From assembly GCA_905235455.1 (NCBI GenBank), contig CAJOLL010000001.1:24085-88084 (forward strand): 64,000 bases of DNA. Direction: 5' to 3'. The number at the start of each line of letters is the position of its first letter. The first letter of the stretch is position 1. A model generated the notes under the pieces. That model was given only the letters and a program-made list of their open reading frames with translations. It was not told the DNA's origin and did not search any database. The translations under genes and the position numbers were made by a program. Below are positions 41,549-51,530 of this stretch, in pieces. This DNA is from an uncultured Clostridia bacterium. Its GTDB lineage: Bacteria; Bacillota; Clostridia; Saccharofermentanales; Saccharofermentanaceae.

Positions 41549-42576
41549 ACTTCGATCTCCCCGCTGATGATCTTCTTATAATCTGCAAAGTTTTTACGAA
41601 GAAGATTCGGAGTGTCCAGTCCATACGGGCATTTTGTCATACAGATGCCGCAATCTACGCAGTTTTCGATCTTTGCCATTTCACCCTGCCAGAATTCACC
41701 TTTAAAGTTGGCTGACGGAGAACGACGGATCAATTGGGACATTCGCGCACACTGGTTGATCTGGATATCGACGGTACATGGCATGCAATATCCGCATCCA
41801 CGGCAAAAATCACCCTGAAGGTTCAATTTGTCTTTTTCGATAAACTTCTTGATCTCATCCGTCATTTCATAAGACTCGGTAAAGAAAGAAAGCCACTGAT
41901 CCAGTTCCTCTTCTCTCTGGATCCCCCAGATCGGAAGAACATTGTATTCACTCATAAATGCCATACATGCACGGCTGTCAGTAAGAAGACCGCCGGCCAG
42001 GCCTTTCATGGCGATAAAACCAATATCCGCTTCATTACATGCTTTTACCAAAGCGATATCGCGTTCGGAGGCAAGGTAGGAAAAAGGAAACTGAAGTGTC
42101 TCATAAAGACCGGAGGAAACGATCTCTTCCGCGATACCGATCAGATGGGCTGTGATACCGATATGCCGTATTTTCCCCTGTTTTTTTGCTTCCAGCATCG
42201 CCTCATACATACCGGTCCCGTCCCCCGGTCGGTAACACTTATTTGCACAATGGAACTGGTAGATATCGAGATAATCGGTACGAAGATTGGAAAGAGTTGT
42301 TTCAAGATCCTTCCAGAATTGTTCCGGATCCTTCGCCTGAGTTTTTGATGCGATAAAGACTTTATCACGCATCCCGTCAAAGGCAGCGCCCACCTTTATT
42401 TCACTATCGGTATATGCTCTTGCGGTGTCAAAAAACCTCATTCCGCCGTCATAGGCTCTTCGAAGAAGTTTTACGGCCGTATCCTGATCGACGCGTTGGA
42501 TCGGAAGTGCGCCAAAAGAATTCTGAGGTACTGAGATTCCTGTTTTTCCAAGTGTGATCGTTCTCATATCATGCAT
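41545..42576 (-). CDS. Aldo/keto reductase with C-terminal ferredoxin domain
   Basis: 343 residues. The N-terminal TIM barrel has the AKR catalytic region 'FFDTARAYTDSE' (Asp, Tyr) and the Lys segment 'KVFIASKTQAKD'. The C-terminal ~90 residues carry 'CRGCGYCMPC' and 'CVDCGICMTKCPYG', enough Cys for two [4Fe-4S] clusters. This two-domain form is common in anaerobes and is thought to couple substrate reduction to ferredoxin. The substrate is unknown. An extended -10 promoter (TGATATAAT) precedes it. Confidence 0.9.
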   Translation of the reverse strand: MHDMRTITLGKTGISVPQNSFGALPIQRVDQDTAVKLLRRAYDGGMRFFDTARAYTDSEIKVGAAFDGMRDKVFIASKTQAKDPEQFWKDLETTLSNLRTDYLDIYQFHCANKCYRPGDGTGMYEAMLEAKKQGKIRHIGITAHLIGIAEEIVSSGLYETLQFPFSYLASERDIALVKACNEADIGFIAMKGLAGGLLTDSRACMAFMSEYNVLPIWGIQREEELDQWLSFFTESYEMTDEIKKFIEKDKLNLQGDFCRGCGYCMPCTVDIQINQCARMSQLIRRSPSANFKGEFWQGEMAKIENCVDCGICMTKCPYGLDTPNLLRKNFADYKKIISGEIEV

Positions 42577-42603
42577 CTCCTCAAAACTATATTCTTCATT
42601 CTT

Positions 42604-42612
42604 ATTATATCA
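42604..42612 (-). promoter_or_regulatory. Extended -10 promoter of the aldo/keto reductase gene
   Basis: Minus strand TGATATAAT (42612-42604), about 28 bases before the start codon. No good -35, as is usual for extended -10 promoters. Confidence 0.5.
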
Positions 42613-42663
42613 TCGCAAAGGCAGTTACATGGATATCCGGTTATATTCAGTCGATTCAATCCG

Positions 42664-43773
42664 TCAGGAATTCAAAACAGAGGAGAAAGCGGATACAAAA
42701 GAAAAGATATCTTCCACTTTGTTAAAGACTCCCATGCTTATGCGAAGTGAATTCTTCGCTTCTTCATCGGCTGCGCCGATCGCTGTAAGAACGTGTGAAA
42801 CAGAACTGTCCTTGGATGAGCAAGCAGCTCCGCCAGAACAGGCAAAGCCTTTCACATCCAAAAGTAATAAGGTCTTCTCCCCGTCCATCCCCGGAACATA
42901 AAGATTAACGATACCGGGATGAGCCGATGATTCATCCCCATGGAAAAGCACTTGAGGGATCTTTTCGATAAGTGTCTTTTTCAAAAGATCCCGCAGGAAG
43001 GAAATGTGCGAAATAGACTCTTCTTGCTCATCTACTGCTAATCGGAGCGCTTCAGCCATACCGAGGATCCCCTGCACGTTCTGTGTTCCCGCACGCATAT
43101 GGAACTCCTGTGATCCGCCGTTCAAAAAGGAAGAGATCTCAGTCCCCTTCTTCAAGTAAAGACCGCCGATACCTTTCGGCCCGTAAAACTTATGTGCTGA
43201 AAACGAAAGAAGATCGACCCCGAGGTTCCTTATATCCACGGAAACAGATCCTACCGCCTGCACGGCATCCGTATGAAAAAGAACGCCATGTTCATGGGCA
43301 ATACCGCAAAGTTCACGGATCGGTTCGATCGTTCCGATCTCGTTATTGGCCATCATGATCGAAACCAAAGAAGTATCCGGTGTAAGTGCTTTTTCCAAAG
43401 AATCAGGAGAAACGAATCCATGCTTATCTACAGGCAGATAAGTAACTCTTACACCGTGCTTTTCCAGCATCTCACAGGATCTGAGGACGGCCGGGTGCTC
43501 GATCTTCGAAGTAATGACGTGTCCTCCTGCTGCGCATTTTAGAGCCCAGTTATCAGACTCGGTACCGCCTGAAGTGAAAACGATCTCTGACGGATCGCAG
43601 TTCAGTTGAAAAGCGATGATGTCGCGTGCCTCTTCGATTGCCTTTTTCGCATGCTGTCCTTCACGATGGACAGACGAAGGATTTCCGAACTCCGAATAAG
43701 CTCTTACCATCACATCCAAAACTTCCGGTCGGATCTTAGTCGTTGCGGCATTGTCCAGATAAACGCGTTCCAT
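42664..43773 (-). CDS. Cysteine desulfurase, NifS/IscS-like (copy 1)
   Basis: Removes sulfur from cysteine as an enzyme persulfide. 369 residues, PLP fold type I. 'TSGGTESDN' and 'FHTDAVQAVG' are substrate and PLP contacts, the PLP Lys lies in 'SFSAHKFYGPKG', and the persulfide Cys lies in 'CSGGAACSS'. No iscU, sufU or thiI is adjacent, so its acceptor is unknown, unlike the second copy at 51531-52670. It has its own -10 box upstream. Confidence 0.92.
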   Translation of the reverse strand: MERVYLDNAATTKIRPEVLDVMVRAYSEFGNPSSVHREGQHAKKAIEEARDIIAFQLNCDPSEIVFTSGGTESDNWALKCAAGGHVITSKIEHPAVLRSCEMLEKHGVRVTYLPVDKHGFVSPDSLEKALTPDTSLVSIMMANNEIGTIEPIRELCGIAHEHGVLFHTDAVQAVGSVSVDIRNLGVDLLSFSAHKFYGPKGIGGLYLKKGTEISSFLNGGSQEFHMRAGTQNVQGILGMAEALRLAVDEQEESISHISFLRDLLKKTLIEKIPQVLFHGDESSAHPGIVNLYVPGMDGEKTLLLLDVKGFACSGGAACSSKDSSVSHVLTAIGAADEEAKNSLRISMGVFNKVEDIFSFVSAFSSVLNS

Positions 43774-43805
43774 ACGATCTCCTGACTCGAATCATTGATA
43801 GTTTT

Positions 43806-43811
43806 ATTATA
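43806..43811 (-). promoter_or_regulatory. -10 element of the first cysteine desulfurase gene
   Basis: Minus strand TATAAT (43811-43806), about 33 bases from the start codon. The -35 region coincides with the T-run of the upstream terminator and is weak. Confidence 0.45.
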
Positions 43812-43828
43812 ACTTAATAAACGGGCAT

Positions 43829-43870
43829 GAAAAAAGTTTTCCGCGCCATCTGAAAGACGGCACGGAAAAC
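43829..43870 (-). terminator. Terminator after the MacB-like exporter
   Basis: Minus strand GTTTTCCGTGCC, 11-base loop, GGCGCGGAAAAC (one G-U pair), then TTTTTT. Confidence 0.93.
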
Positions 43871-43903
43871 CCGTTGCATTCTTTAATTGATGATTCCGCT
43901 GAA

Positions 43904-46900
43904 TCATTCCGTACGAAGAGCCACAACAGGATCCTTCTTCGATGCAGATCTGGACGGGATGATACCGGCGATCAGAGTCAGAAGCATACTGATGATGATC
44001 AGGATGATCGCTGTCGGGACCGGCAGTACCCCGGTAAGATTATTAAGACCCGTCAGCTTATGAATAATGATGTTGATCGGGATCAATAGCAGATACGTGA
44101 CCAATACGCCAAGCAAGCCTGATGTGAATCCGATAATGATCGTCTCGGCATTAAACATACTGGAAACATTTTTCTTGGAAGCACCGAGAGAACGCAGGAT
44201 ACCAATCTCCTTTGTTCTTTCCTGAACCGAGATCAATGTGATAACACCGATCATAATCGAGGATACAACAAGGGATACAGCAACAAAAGCAATAAGGACG
44301 TATGTGATCGCATCGATGATCGTCGTTACTGAAGACATCAAGATACCGACGTAATCAGTGTATTTGATCTTCTGAAGTTCCGGAACGGACTCGTTATACT
44401 CGTCGATACTGTCTACAATGGTATCTTTATTTTCAAAAGAGTTCGCATAAAGTCGGATGGCAGACGGCTTATCAAGATCCAGTCCACCCAGACGGATCAG
44501 ATTGTAATCATATGTGAAAGCAGAGAACTCCAGCGTATTGTCATAGAAACCGGCACATTCTTCATCACTGAATCTATCCATATTCTGATCCAGAGCCGCG
44601 GCAAGCTCGGAAGGAGTCTTTGTCGCAAGTTCCTGTTCCATCTTAGCTGCATACTCGGCAAGGTACTGTTCACGAATGCCATTGGCAAAAGCCTGCTTCA
44701 TGTCATCATCGGACATCTGGGCCATGTAGCCATTTACAGTCGCCTCATCCATACCCATTTCCGTAGTCATCTGCTCCAGCATCATGGCTTCCATCGTCGC
44801 ACGGTCGAGCTGGGAAAGAGTAAGGTCAACATAATCCTGGATACTTGATTCCGTCGGGATGCTCATTACTTTTACATAAAGATCAGCTTTTCCCTGATCA
44901 TCAAGCTTGGTTATAAAATCTCTGAAGTAAGCGGCTTTATCTTCGACAGATACTGCAGCTGTTTCCTCTTTAAATGGAAGTCCGCATGTAACATCGATAT
45001 TCGGGCTCTCCAGCTGGGCTGCGATCACATCGGAACCCTTACTCTCGTTGATAATATACTCCGTCAGCATATGCGTGTACCCGATCGTACCGTGGTGAGA
45101 CGTGGAAACGGCATCTTCATTCGGACGGACGATACCTACAACTTTGAGAGTCAATCCATTTTCATAGAGGTACTGAAGACCCTGATCGGACTGACGAAGA
45201 TCGACATAAAGTCCTGTTGTCGGGTCATAGTTCCAGCAATCACTGGGAAGTACCGAACGGAACTCGAGGTCACAGATCTCCTGATAAGACCAGTGTTTAT
45301 CAGATAATTCAAGCGGCTGCTTATTCATCGCTCTCTGCATCATTTCCGTGATCTCCTGTTCGGTCTTCAGACCAAGAGCATAAAGAGTATAGTCGTTAAG
45401 TTCGTTATTCTCATCCAGGAAAAGAACGATCTCATTGTACTGTTCCGGCCAGCGTCCATATACAATATCGTACTGCTTGTGTGTAACGGGGTTTGTGGGC
45501 TCACCGTTATTGCCCGGAAGAAGTTCGCTCCAAAGAGTCATCGAGCTTCCCATCAGCTGAGCTGACTGGGAATTCTGCGTAGACATGCCGGACATATCGA
45601 TATTGTAAATTGCCTTAGTGTATTCACCGAGCAATGCAGACATCAGATCATTCGTATCAGAATGAATGATCTTGCCTTCAATATTTCTTGTGTAGATAGC
45701 AAGGTTAAGATCATAACCGTACTGGATACCGGAAACAGCATTGGCAAATTTACTGTCACCTTTCGAACGCTCATCTTCTATGTATTTTTTGAATGAAGAA
45801 AGATCGTTTTCCTGAGTTTCCACGGCGATGAGAGAATTCATCATATCGTAGATCCTGTATTTCTGATATACGGCATCTTTTTCGTGAACGGTTGTCTGTT
45901 CTTCATTCCCGGCAAAAGCATTCAAAAGAGTGCTGAGATCAACGGTCTGCGCCTGTATCTCAAGAGGATAAGCAGAGATCGTATCTTCTTGTATATCATC
46001 AATAAAGTTGTGTGTACCCTGAGATACCGAATAGATCAACGCTATGCCGATAATACCGATCGATCCTGCAAATGAAGTCAGGATCGTTCTTCCCTTTTTC
46101 GTAAACAGGTTCTTCAAAGAAAGCGAAAAAGATGTGAAGAAAGACATGGAAGGTTTCTTTTCGGAAGACTCTTTTTTTGTCTTTTTATCCATGGCGGCAA
46201 CATCTGCTGCGAGCTTATCTGCTTCCTTCTGTTCTTCTTCGGTAAAAGGAGCTGAATCACCGGTGATCTTACCGTCAAGCATTCTTATGATACGTGTGGA
46301 ATATTTTTCAGCCAGTTCAGGGTTATGGGTAACCATGATAACAAGTTTGTCTTTGGAGATTTCTTTGAGGATATCCATGACCTGAACACTGGTTTCCGTA
46401 TCAAGGGCACCGGTCGGCTCATCGGCAAGGATGATATCCGGATTATTAACAAGAGCGCGGGCAATCGCAACACGCTGCATCTGACCGCCGGACATTTCAG
46501 ACGGTTTCTTTTTCAACTGATCGCCCAGACCGACTTTCTTCAAAGCTTCCGTAGCACGCTCTCTACGCTCCTTTTTACTGACACCGGAAAGAGAAAGTGC
46601 GATCTCGACATTGGCGAGAACATTCTGATGTGGGATCAGATTATAAGTCTGGAAAACAAATCCGATCGTATGGTTTCGGTAAGTATCCCAATCTCTGTCT
46701 TTATACTCTTTTGTGGATCTTCCGTTGATGATAAGGTCACCGGATGTGTACTGGTCGAGTCCGCCGATGATATTCAGCATGGTTGTCTTACCGCATCCGG
46801 ACTGACCGAGAATCGATACAAACTCACTGTCACGGAAAGCAAGATTGATGCCTTTTAATGCATCTACCGGATTCCCGCCCGCCGGATAGATCTTAACGAT

Positions 46901-46918
46901 GTCTTTTAGCTCTAGCAT
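43904..46918 (-). CDS. MacB-type ABC transporter, ATPase and FtsX permease fused
   Basis: 1004 residues. ATPase domain at 1-230: Walker A 'GQSGCGKTTMLN', signature 'MSGGQMQRVAIARAL', Walker B 'IILADEPTGALD'. A basic linker leads to membrane span 1 (about 275-298), a very large extracellular domain (about 300-860), and three C-terminal spans with the FtsX-type motif 'QERTKEIGILRSLGASKKNV'. Such mechanotransmission exporters handle antimicrobial peptides, toxins or lipoproteins. Around residues 715-750 the extracellular part is Met-rich (MMLEQMTTEMGMDEA, then MAQMSDDDM). The upstream marR-type gene probably regulates it. Confidence 0.9.
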   Translation of the reverse strand: MLELKDIVKIYPAGGNPVDALKGINLAFRDSEFVSILGQSGCGKTTMLNIIGGLDQYTSGDLIINGRSTKEYKDRDWDTYRNHTIGFVFQTYNLIPHQNVLANVEIALSLSGVSKKERRERATEALKKVGLGDQLKKKPSEMSGGQMQRVAIARALVNNPDIILADEPTGALDTETSVQVMDILKEISKDKLVIMVTHNPELAEKYSTRIIRMLDGKITGDSAPFTEEEQKEADKLAADVAAMDKKTKKESSEKKPSMSFFTSFSLSLKNLFTKKGRTILTSFAGSIGIIGIALIYSVSQGTHNFIDDIQEDTISAYPLEIQAQTVDLSTLLNAFAGNEEQTTVHEKDAVYQKYRIYDMMNSLIAVETQENDLSSFKKYIEDERSKGDSKFANAVSGIQYGYDLNLAIYTRNIEGKIIHSDTNDLMSALLGEYTKAIYNIDMSGMSTQNSQSAQLMGSSMTLWSELLPGNNGEPTNPVTHKQYDIVYGRWPEQYNEIVLFLDENNELNDYTLYALGLKTEQEITEMMQRAMNKQPLELSDKHWSYQEICDLEFRSVLPSDCWNYDPTTGLYVDLRQSDQGLQYLYENGLTLKVVGIVRPNEDAVSTSHHGTIGYTHMLTEYIINESKGSDVIAAQLESPNIDVTCGLPFKEETAAVSVEDKAAYFRDFITKLDDQGKADLYVKVMSIPTESSIQDYVDLTLSQLDRATMEAMMLEQMTTEMGMDEATVNGYMAQMSDDDMKQAFANGIREQYLAEYAAKMEQELATKTPSELAAALDQNMDRFSDEECAGFYDNTLEFSAFTYDYNLIRLGGLDLDKPSAIRLYANSFENKDTIVDSIDEYNESVPELQKIKYTDYVGILMSSVTTIIDAITYVLIAFVAVSLVVSSIMIGVITLISVQERTKEIGILRSLGASKKNVSSMFNAETIIIGFTSGLLGVLVTYLLLIPINIIIHKLTGLNNLTGVLPVPTAIILIIISMLLTLIAGIIPSRSASKKDPVVALRTE

Positions 46919-46949
46919 GTTTTTCTGTCTCCATTCTTCAGGTAAAATT

Positions 46950-47420
46950 TTAGACGTCAGTATTTTTACTCCGGGTTGCTTTTGTGTTTTCCTCCCTTTC
47001 CACCTGATCTACGATCTCACGGATACTTCTGCAGGACTCGATAAAGTCCTCCACTTTCTCTTTTCCGAAATGATCGACGATCGCACCGGCATAAAGAAGG
47101 ATCTCCTTTTTCTTTTCATCAAAAGCTTGCATACCCTTCGCAGTGATAGAGACCATGACTTTTCTTTTGTCGGAGGGATCAGATCTTCTTCTGATCAGAT
47201 CTTTATCCGACATTTTCTTAAGAAGTACTGCAACACGAGCCGTGCTTACATTCATGTAATCACTGATCTCACCTGCAGTTACTTCTCTTCCGGAAGCGCA
47301 AAGATAACCCAGGACATTTCCGATACCCATCGACGTCATATCGATATGTTGAAGGAATGACAGAGGCTGAATGTTATGAAACTCATTAAGTAAACTGAGT
47401 ACTTCCTGCTCTTTTGCCAT
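46950..47420 (-). CDS. MarR-family transcriptional regulator
   Basis: 156 residues. Winged helix-turn-helix in the middle ('TAGEISDYMNVSTARVAVLL') followed by the wing 'DLIRRRSDPSDKRKVMVSIT', the classic MarR D-x-R motif. N- and C-terminal helices for dimerisation flank it. It is the first gene of a two-gene unit with the MacB-like exporter 31 bases downstream, and an inverted repeat overlaps its predicted start of transcription. It is likely a ligand-responsive autorepressor of the exporter. Confidence 0.92.
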   Translation of the reverse strand: MAKEQEVLSLLNEFHNIQPLSFLQHIDMTSMGIGNVLGYLCASGREVTAGEISDYMNVSTARVAVLLKKMSDKDLIRRRSDPSDKRKVMVSITAKGMQAFDEKKKEILLYAGAIVDHFGKEKVEDFIESCRSIREIVDQVEREENTKATRSKNTDV

Positions 47421-47437
47421 AGTACCACCTTAAATTG

Positions 47438-47479
47438 CTAACTGGGTTAGATTATATTCTTTCGGTTTGAATAGTTCAA
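47438..47479 (-). promoter_or_regulatory. marR promoter with overlapping operator
   Basis: Minus strand TTGAAC (47479-47474), 17 bases, TATAAT (47456-47451). Immediately after the -10, CTAAC-CCA-GTTAG (47450-47438) forms an inverted repeat across the predicted start site, the usual place for a MarR operator. Confidence 0.75.
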
Positions 47480-47523
47480 TGCGCAATTACACAGAAATAA
47501 GCAGATGTTTTTCGAATTATTTG

Positions 47524-48894
47524 TTACTTATCGTCAGTATTTTTCTCAGACGGAGTATCCGGTTTTTTTAACGAAGTTCCGTTTTTGAGATGATCCATCC
47601 ACTTACGGATCTGATTTTCATAGCCCAAAGTTCCGGGCTCATAATACTTCGTGCCGACCATCTCATCCGGCAGGAACTGCATATCCACATAGTGTTCCGG
47701 GAAATCATGAGCGTACTTATATCCGACAGAATATCCCATATCGAGCATTCCTTTTGCCGGAGCATTACGTAGATGCATGGGAACTTCACCGGTACGCTTA
47801 TTGGCCACGTCGGCAAGTGCTTTGTCGATCGCCATATAAGCACTATTGGATTTCGGACTGGTGGCAACGGTAACGACCGCTTCCGCAAGAAGGATCCGTG
47901 CCTCGGGCATACCGACGGCCATTACCCCCTGATAAGCAGCCATTGCCACAAGGATCGCATTCGGGTTCGCCATACCGACATCTTCAGAAGAACAGATCAG
48001 AATACGTCTGGCAAGAAATTCAATATCTTCTCCACTATGAAGAGCCCTTGCAAGATAAAAGATCGCCGCATCCGGGTCACTTCCGCGCATGGATTTGATC
48101 ATGGCGGAGATATTATCATAATGACTCTCACCGTCAGTATCAAACGCAAGGGACCTCTTCTGCATGCAGTCCTGCATGATCTCCTCATCGATCGTAATGG
48201 TTCCCTTCTCATCCGGAGGGGTCGTGATATAGGCAAGTTCCAAAGAACGAAGGGCAATACGCGCATCACCGTTACAAAGATCGGCAATATAAGCAAGCGT
48301 ACGCTCTGAAATATTGATCGGTTCGTTTCCGAGACCTCGTTCCTTATCATTCAACGCCTGTTTTAAGATCGTAATGATATTCTCATCAGTAAGCGGCTTC
48401 AGAGAAAGCACGGTCGAACGCGAGATGAGCGCTTTATTCACTTCAAAGAAAGGATTCTCGGTAGTCGCGCCTATAAGAATGACCGTACCGTCTTCGACAT
48501 GAGGAAGAAGCGCATCCTGCTGCATCTTATTGAACCGATGGATCTCATCTACGAAAAGCACTACCCTTCCATTCGGAGTCAAAATCGGATTCTTTGCATC
48601 TTCCACGATACGCTTGATGTCACCGACACCTGCAGTAACGGCATTGATGCGTTCGAATTTTGCAGATGTAGTATGAGCAATCAGACGGGCAAGCGCCGTT
48701 TTACCGGTGCCCGGAGGGCCGAAAAGGATGATCGACGACAGACGGTCTGCCTCGATCATCCTTCTTAGCATCTTACCTTCCCCCAGGACATGCTCCTGAC
48801 CGATATATTCGGACAAAGAACGAGGCGCCATGCGGAATGCCAAAGGTTCTCTCTTTTTGTATTCCTCATTGACGCCCATTTTATCGTTCCTCAT
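47524..48894 (-). CDS. rarA: Replication-associated recombination AAA+ ATPase RarA (MgsA)
   Basis: 456 residues. Clamp-loader-like ATPase acting at stalled forks. Walker A 'LFGPPGTGKTALARL', Walker B 'FVDEIHRFNKMQQDALLPHVE', sensor 1 'LIGATTENPFFEVN', and a C-terminal tetramerisation domain ('MRGSDPDAAIFYLARAL', 'LRNAPAKGMLDMGYS'). The start region 'PLAFRMAPRSLSEYIGQEH' is typical. It follows glyA by 40 bases. Confidence 0.95.
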   Translation of the reverse strand: MRNDKMGVNEEYKKREPLAFRMAPRSLSEYIGQEHVLGEGKMLRRMIEADRLSSIILFGPPGTGKTALARLIAHTTSAKFERINAVTAGVGDIKRIVEDAKNPILTPNGRVVLFVDEIHRFNKMQQDALLPHVEDGTVILIGATTENPFFEVNKALISRSTVLSLKPLTDENIITILKQALNDKERGLGNEPINISERTLAYIADLCNGDARIALRSLELAYITTPPDEKGTITIDEEIMQDCMQKRSLAFDTDGESHYDNISAMIKSMRGSDPDAAIFYLARALHSGEDIEFLARRILICSSEDVGMANPNAILVAMAAYQGVMAVGMPEARILLAEAVVTVATSPKSNSAYMAIDKALADVANKRTGEVPMHLRNAPAKGMLDMGYSVGYKYAHDFPEHYVDMQFLPDEMVGTKYYEPGTLGYENQIRKWMDHLKNGTSLKKPDTPSEKNTDDK

Positions 48895-48934
48895 TATCTT
48901 TCCGAGCGATTTCCCGCATCTTTCGGAAAGAGTA

Positions 48935-50179
48935 TCAGTACTTCATATCCGGATAAAGCGGATACTTAGATGTCAGGCCGGCAACTGCAGCCTTAATGTC
49001 TTCCTTGGATTCTTCAAAGGAGAAGATCGACTTCGCGATACAGTCAGCGATAACATCCATGTCTTCTTCTTTCATTCCACGAGCTGAAACAGCAGCTGTA
49101 CCAACACGTACACCGGATGTTACGAACGGCTTTTCCGGATCGAAAGGAATCGTGTTCTTATTTGCCGTGATGTTTACATCATCCAGACGCAGTTGCAGTT
49201 CTTTACCTGTAACACCTGTACCACGAAGATCGATCAGCATCAGGTGGTTCTCCGTACCGCCGGAAACGAGGTTAACGCCTCTCTTCATCAGTCCGTCAGC
49301 AAGTGCTGCTGCATTTTTGATGATTCTTCCCTGATAAGCACGGAACTCATCAGAAAGAGCTTCTTTAAACGCAACAGCCTTAGCAGCGATGATGTGCATC
49401 AACGGTCCGCCCTGCTGGCCGGGGAATACTGCGGAGTCGACCTTCTTCGCATATTCTTCCTTGCACATGATGATACCGCCGCGCGGTCCGCGGAGGGTCT
49501 TATGTGTTGTGGTAGTAACGAAGTCGGCATAAGGTACCGGATTCGGGTGAAGTCCTGCAGCTACCAGGCCTGCGATGTGAGCCATATCTACAAAGAGGTA
49601 TGCGCCGACAGCATCAGCGATCTCACGGAACTTCTTAAAGTCGATGATTCTCGGATAAGCGGAAGCACCGGCAACGATGACCTTCGGCTTAACTTCCTTA
49701 GCGATCTCGAGGATCTTATCATAATTAAGAGTCTGTGTCTCCGGATCTACCTGATAGAACTCAGACTGATATGTGCGACCGGAAACATTGAGTTTCATAC
49801 CGTGTGTGAGGTGTCCGCCATGAGAAAGGTCCATACCGAGGATCTTATCGCCCGGCTCAAGGATAGAAAAATAAACGGCTGTGTTTGCCTGAGCGCCGGA
49901 GTGCGGCTGAACATTTACATGCTCTGCGCCGAAGAGCTTCTTCGCTCTTTCGATAGCCAGGGACTCCACGATGTCGACATATTCGCATCCGCCGTAGTAT
50001 CTCTTTCCCGGATAACCTTCAGCATACTTATTAGTAAGCGGGGAACCTGCTGCCTCAAGAACAGCCTCGGTGACGAAGTTCTCAGATGCGATCAGCTCGA
50101 TCTTATTGCGCTGACGCTCAACTTCCTGCGTAATCGCCTGAAATACCTCAGGATCTTCTGCTTTAATATGTTCAAACAT
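48935..50179 (-). CDS. glyA: Serine hydroxymethyltransferase
   Basis: Interconverts serine and glycine with tetrahydrofolate. 414 residues. The PLP Lys is in '[15 protein letters not shown]', with '[14 protein letters not shown]' and '[11 protein letters not shown]' as folate and PLP contacts. ATG 50179 has a GGAGG site just upstream. 110 bases separate it from thiI, and no riboswitch-like element was found there. Confidence 0.97.
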   Translation of the reverse strand: MFEHIKAEDPEVFQAITQEVERQRNKIELIASENFVTEAVLEAAGSPLTNKYAEGYPGKRYYGGCEYVDIVESLAIERAKKLFGAEHVNVQPHSGAQANTAVYFSILEPGDKILGMDLSHGGHLTHGMKLNVSGRTYQSEFYQVDPETQTLNYDKILEIAKEVKPKVIVAGASAYPRIIDFKKFREIADAVGAYLFVDMAHIAGLVAAGLHPNPVPYADFVTTTTHKTLRGPRGGIIMCKEEYAKKVDSAVFPGQQGGPLMHIIAAKAVAFKEALSDEFRAYQGRIIKNAAALADGLMKRGVNLVSGGTENHLMLIDLRGTGVTGKELQLRLDDVNITANKNTIPFDPEKPFVTSGVRVGTAAVSARGMKEEDMDVIADCIAKSIFSFEESKEDIKAAVAGLTSKYPLYPDMKY

Positions 50180-50289
50180 GGGATACCTCCAACAATGTGA
50201 TACAAAATTACTCTAATATGATAATCAAATAATCCTCTTCCGTAAAGTCTCAACTTGCATAAACTTCAAGGTTTTATCTATTCGAATCT

Positions 50290-51510
50290 TCACTTCGCAG
50301 CGCGCTCTATCTTATAAGTCGTAATGCCCTCGACACCCTGTTTCACAAGAGCAGGAATATCGAGCTTTTCTTCCGCCTCGATAATGTGCTTTTTCTGCGG
50401 ATGTGTCTTTGGATGCTTGGCCACGAAGACCGTGCAACAGTCTTCATAAGGAAGGATCGATGTTTCAAAAGCACCGATACGGCGGGAAATGTTGCATGTC
50501 TCTTCCTTATCCGTCCCGATCAGCGGACGGAATACCGGCATGGTCTTAACAACTTCGTTGGTAATCTGGATCGCTTCGATCGTCTGGCTTGCGACCTGCC
50601 CTAAGGATTCACCTGTGATCAGGCATTTACACCCCTGCTTATTGGCCATTTCTTCCGCGATCTCAAACATAACCCGGCGCATGGTGATCGTGAGCATATC
50701 CTGAGGACTGTTCTTATAAAGCTCCAGCTGGATATCCGTGAAATTGCAGACATGAAGAAGGATCGTTCCGGAATACTGTGAAACGATCTTAGCAAGATCT
50801 TTGACCTTCTCCAGCGCACGTTCACTGGTGTACGGATAAGAATGGAAATAGATCGCTTCCAGCTGCATGCCTCGGGAAGCCATCATGTATCCTGCGACCG
50901 GACTGTCGATACCGCCGGAAAGAAGGAGCATGCCCTTCCCTGCCGTTCCAACCGGAAGACCTCTGTGGCCTTCGAGTTTTTCACTATATACGAACCGGTT
51001 CTCACGAACCTCGACATAGATGATGAAATCAGGATCATGTACATCGACCAAAAGCTCCGGATATGCAATCAGGACCGCCTCACCGACATCGGCACAGATC
51101 TCCGGAGAAGCCAGCGGGAAACGCTTATCTCCTCTTTTGCTCTCGACCTTAAACGTCTTATAGTCATGCTCCGAAAGGATCTCATTTGTAAGCATGATCG
51201 CATGCTCTTTAATCGATTCCATATCCCCGTCGAACTTCCAGACAAGGCTTGCAGAAACCAGACCGAAGACCTGCGTGACTGCACGAAGGACAGAATTGGC
51301 GGTTTCTTTATCTTCAAGGATCTCCGGATTTGAATCTTTCGGCTCGATCCAGATTCGGGACTGACTCTGTCCGATGGTAAAAGCACCAAACTCTTTCAGC
51401 CGCCATCTGAGATTATCGATCAGCTGTCTTTCGAATTTACCGCGATTTAAGCCCTTAAGCGCAATCTCGCCCATTCTTGCCAGAATGATGGTTCTATAAG
51501 AATTACTCAT
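50290..51510 (-). CDS. thiI: tRNA 4-thiouridine synthase ThiI
   Basis: Adenylates and thiolates U8 of tRNA and donates sulfur for thiamine synthesis. 406 residues. N-terminal ferredoxin-like and THUMP domains, then the PP-loop ATPase motif 'LLSGGIDSPVAGYM' near residue 195, and 'CLITGESLGQVASQT' with a disulfide-type Cys. It lacks the C-terminal rhodanese domain of the E. coli enzyme, so it needs another persulfide carrier. The cysteine desulfurase encoded 21 bases upstream is the obvious donor. Confidence 0.96.
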   Translation of the reverse strand: MSNSYRTIILARMGEIALKGLNRGKFERQLIDNLRWRLKEFGAFTIGQSQSRIWIEPKDSNPEILEDKETANSVLRAVTQVFGLVSASLVWKFDGDMESIKEHAIMLTNEILSEHDYKTFKVESKRGDKRFPLASPEICADVGEAVLIAYPELLVDVHDPDFIIYVEVRENRFVYSEKLEGHRGLPVGTAGKGMLLLSGGIDSPVAGYMMASRGMQLEAIYFHSYPYTSERALEKVKDLAKIVSQYSGTILLHVCNFTDIQLELYKNSPQDMLTITMRRVMFEIAEEMANKQGCKCLITGESLGQVASQTIEAIQITNEVVKTMPVFRPLIGTDKEETCNISRRIGAFETSILPYEDCCTVFVAKHPKTHPQKKHIIEAEEKLDIPALVKQGVEGITTYKIERAAK

Positions 51511-51530
51511 GATTATAACTCCTTATCTGA

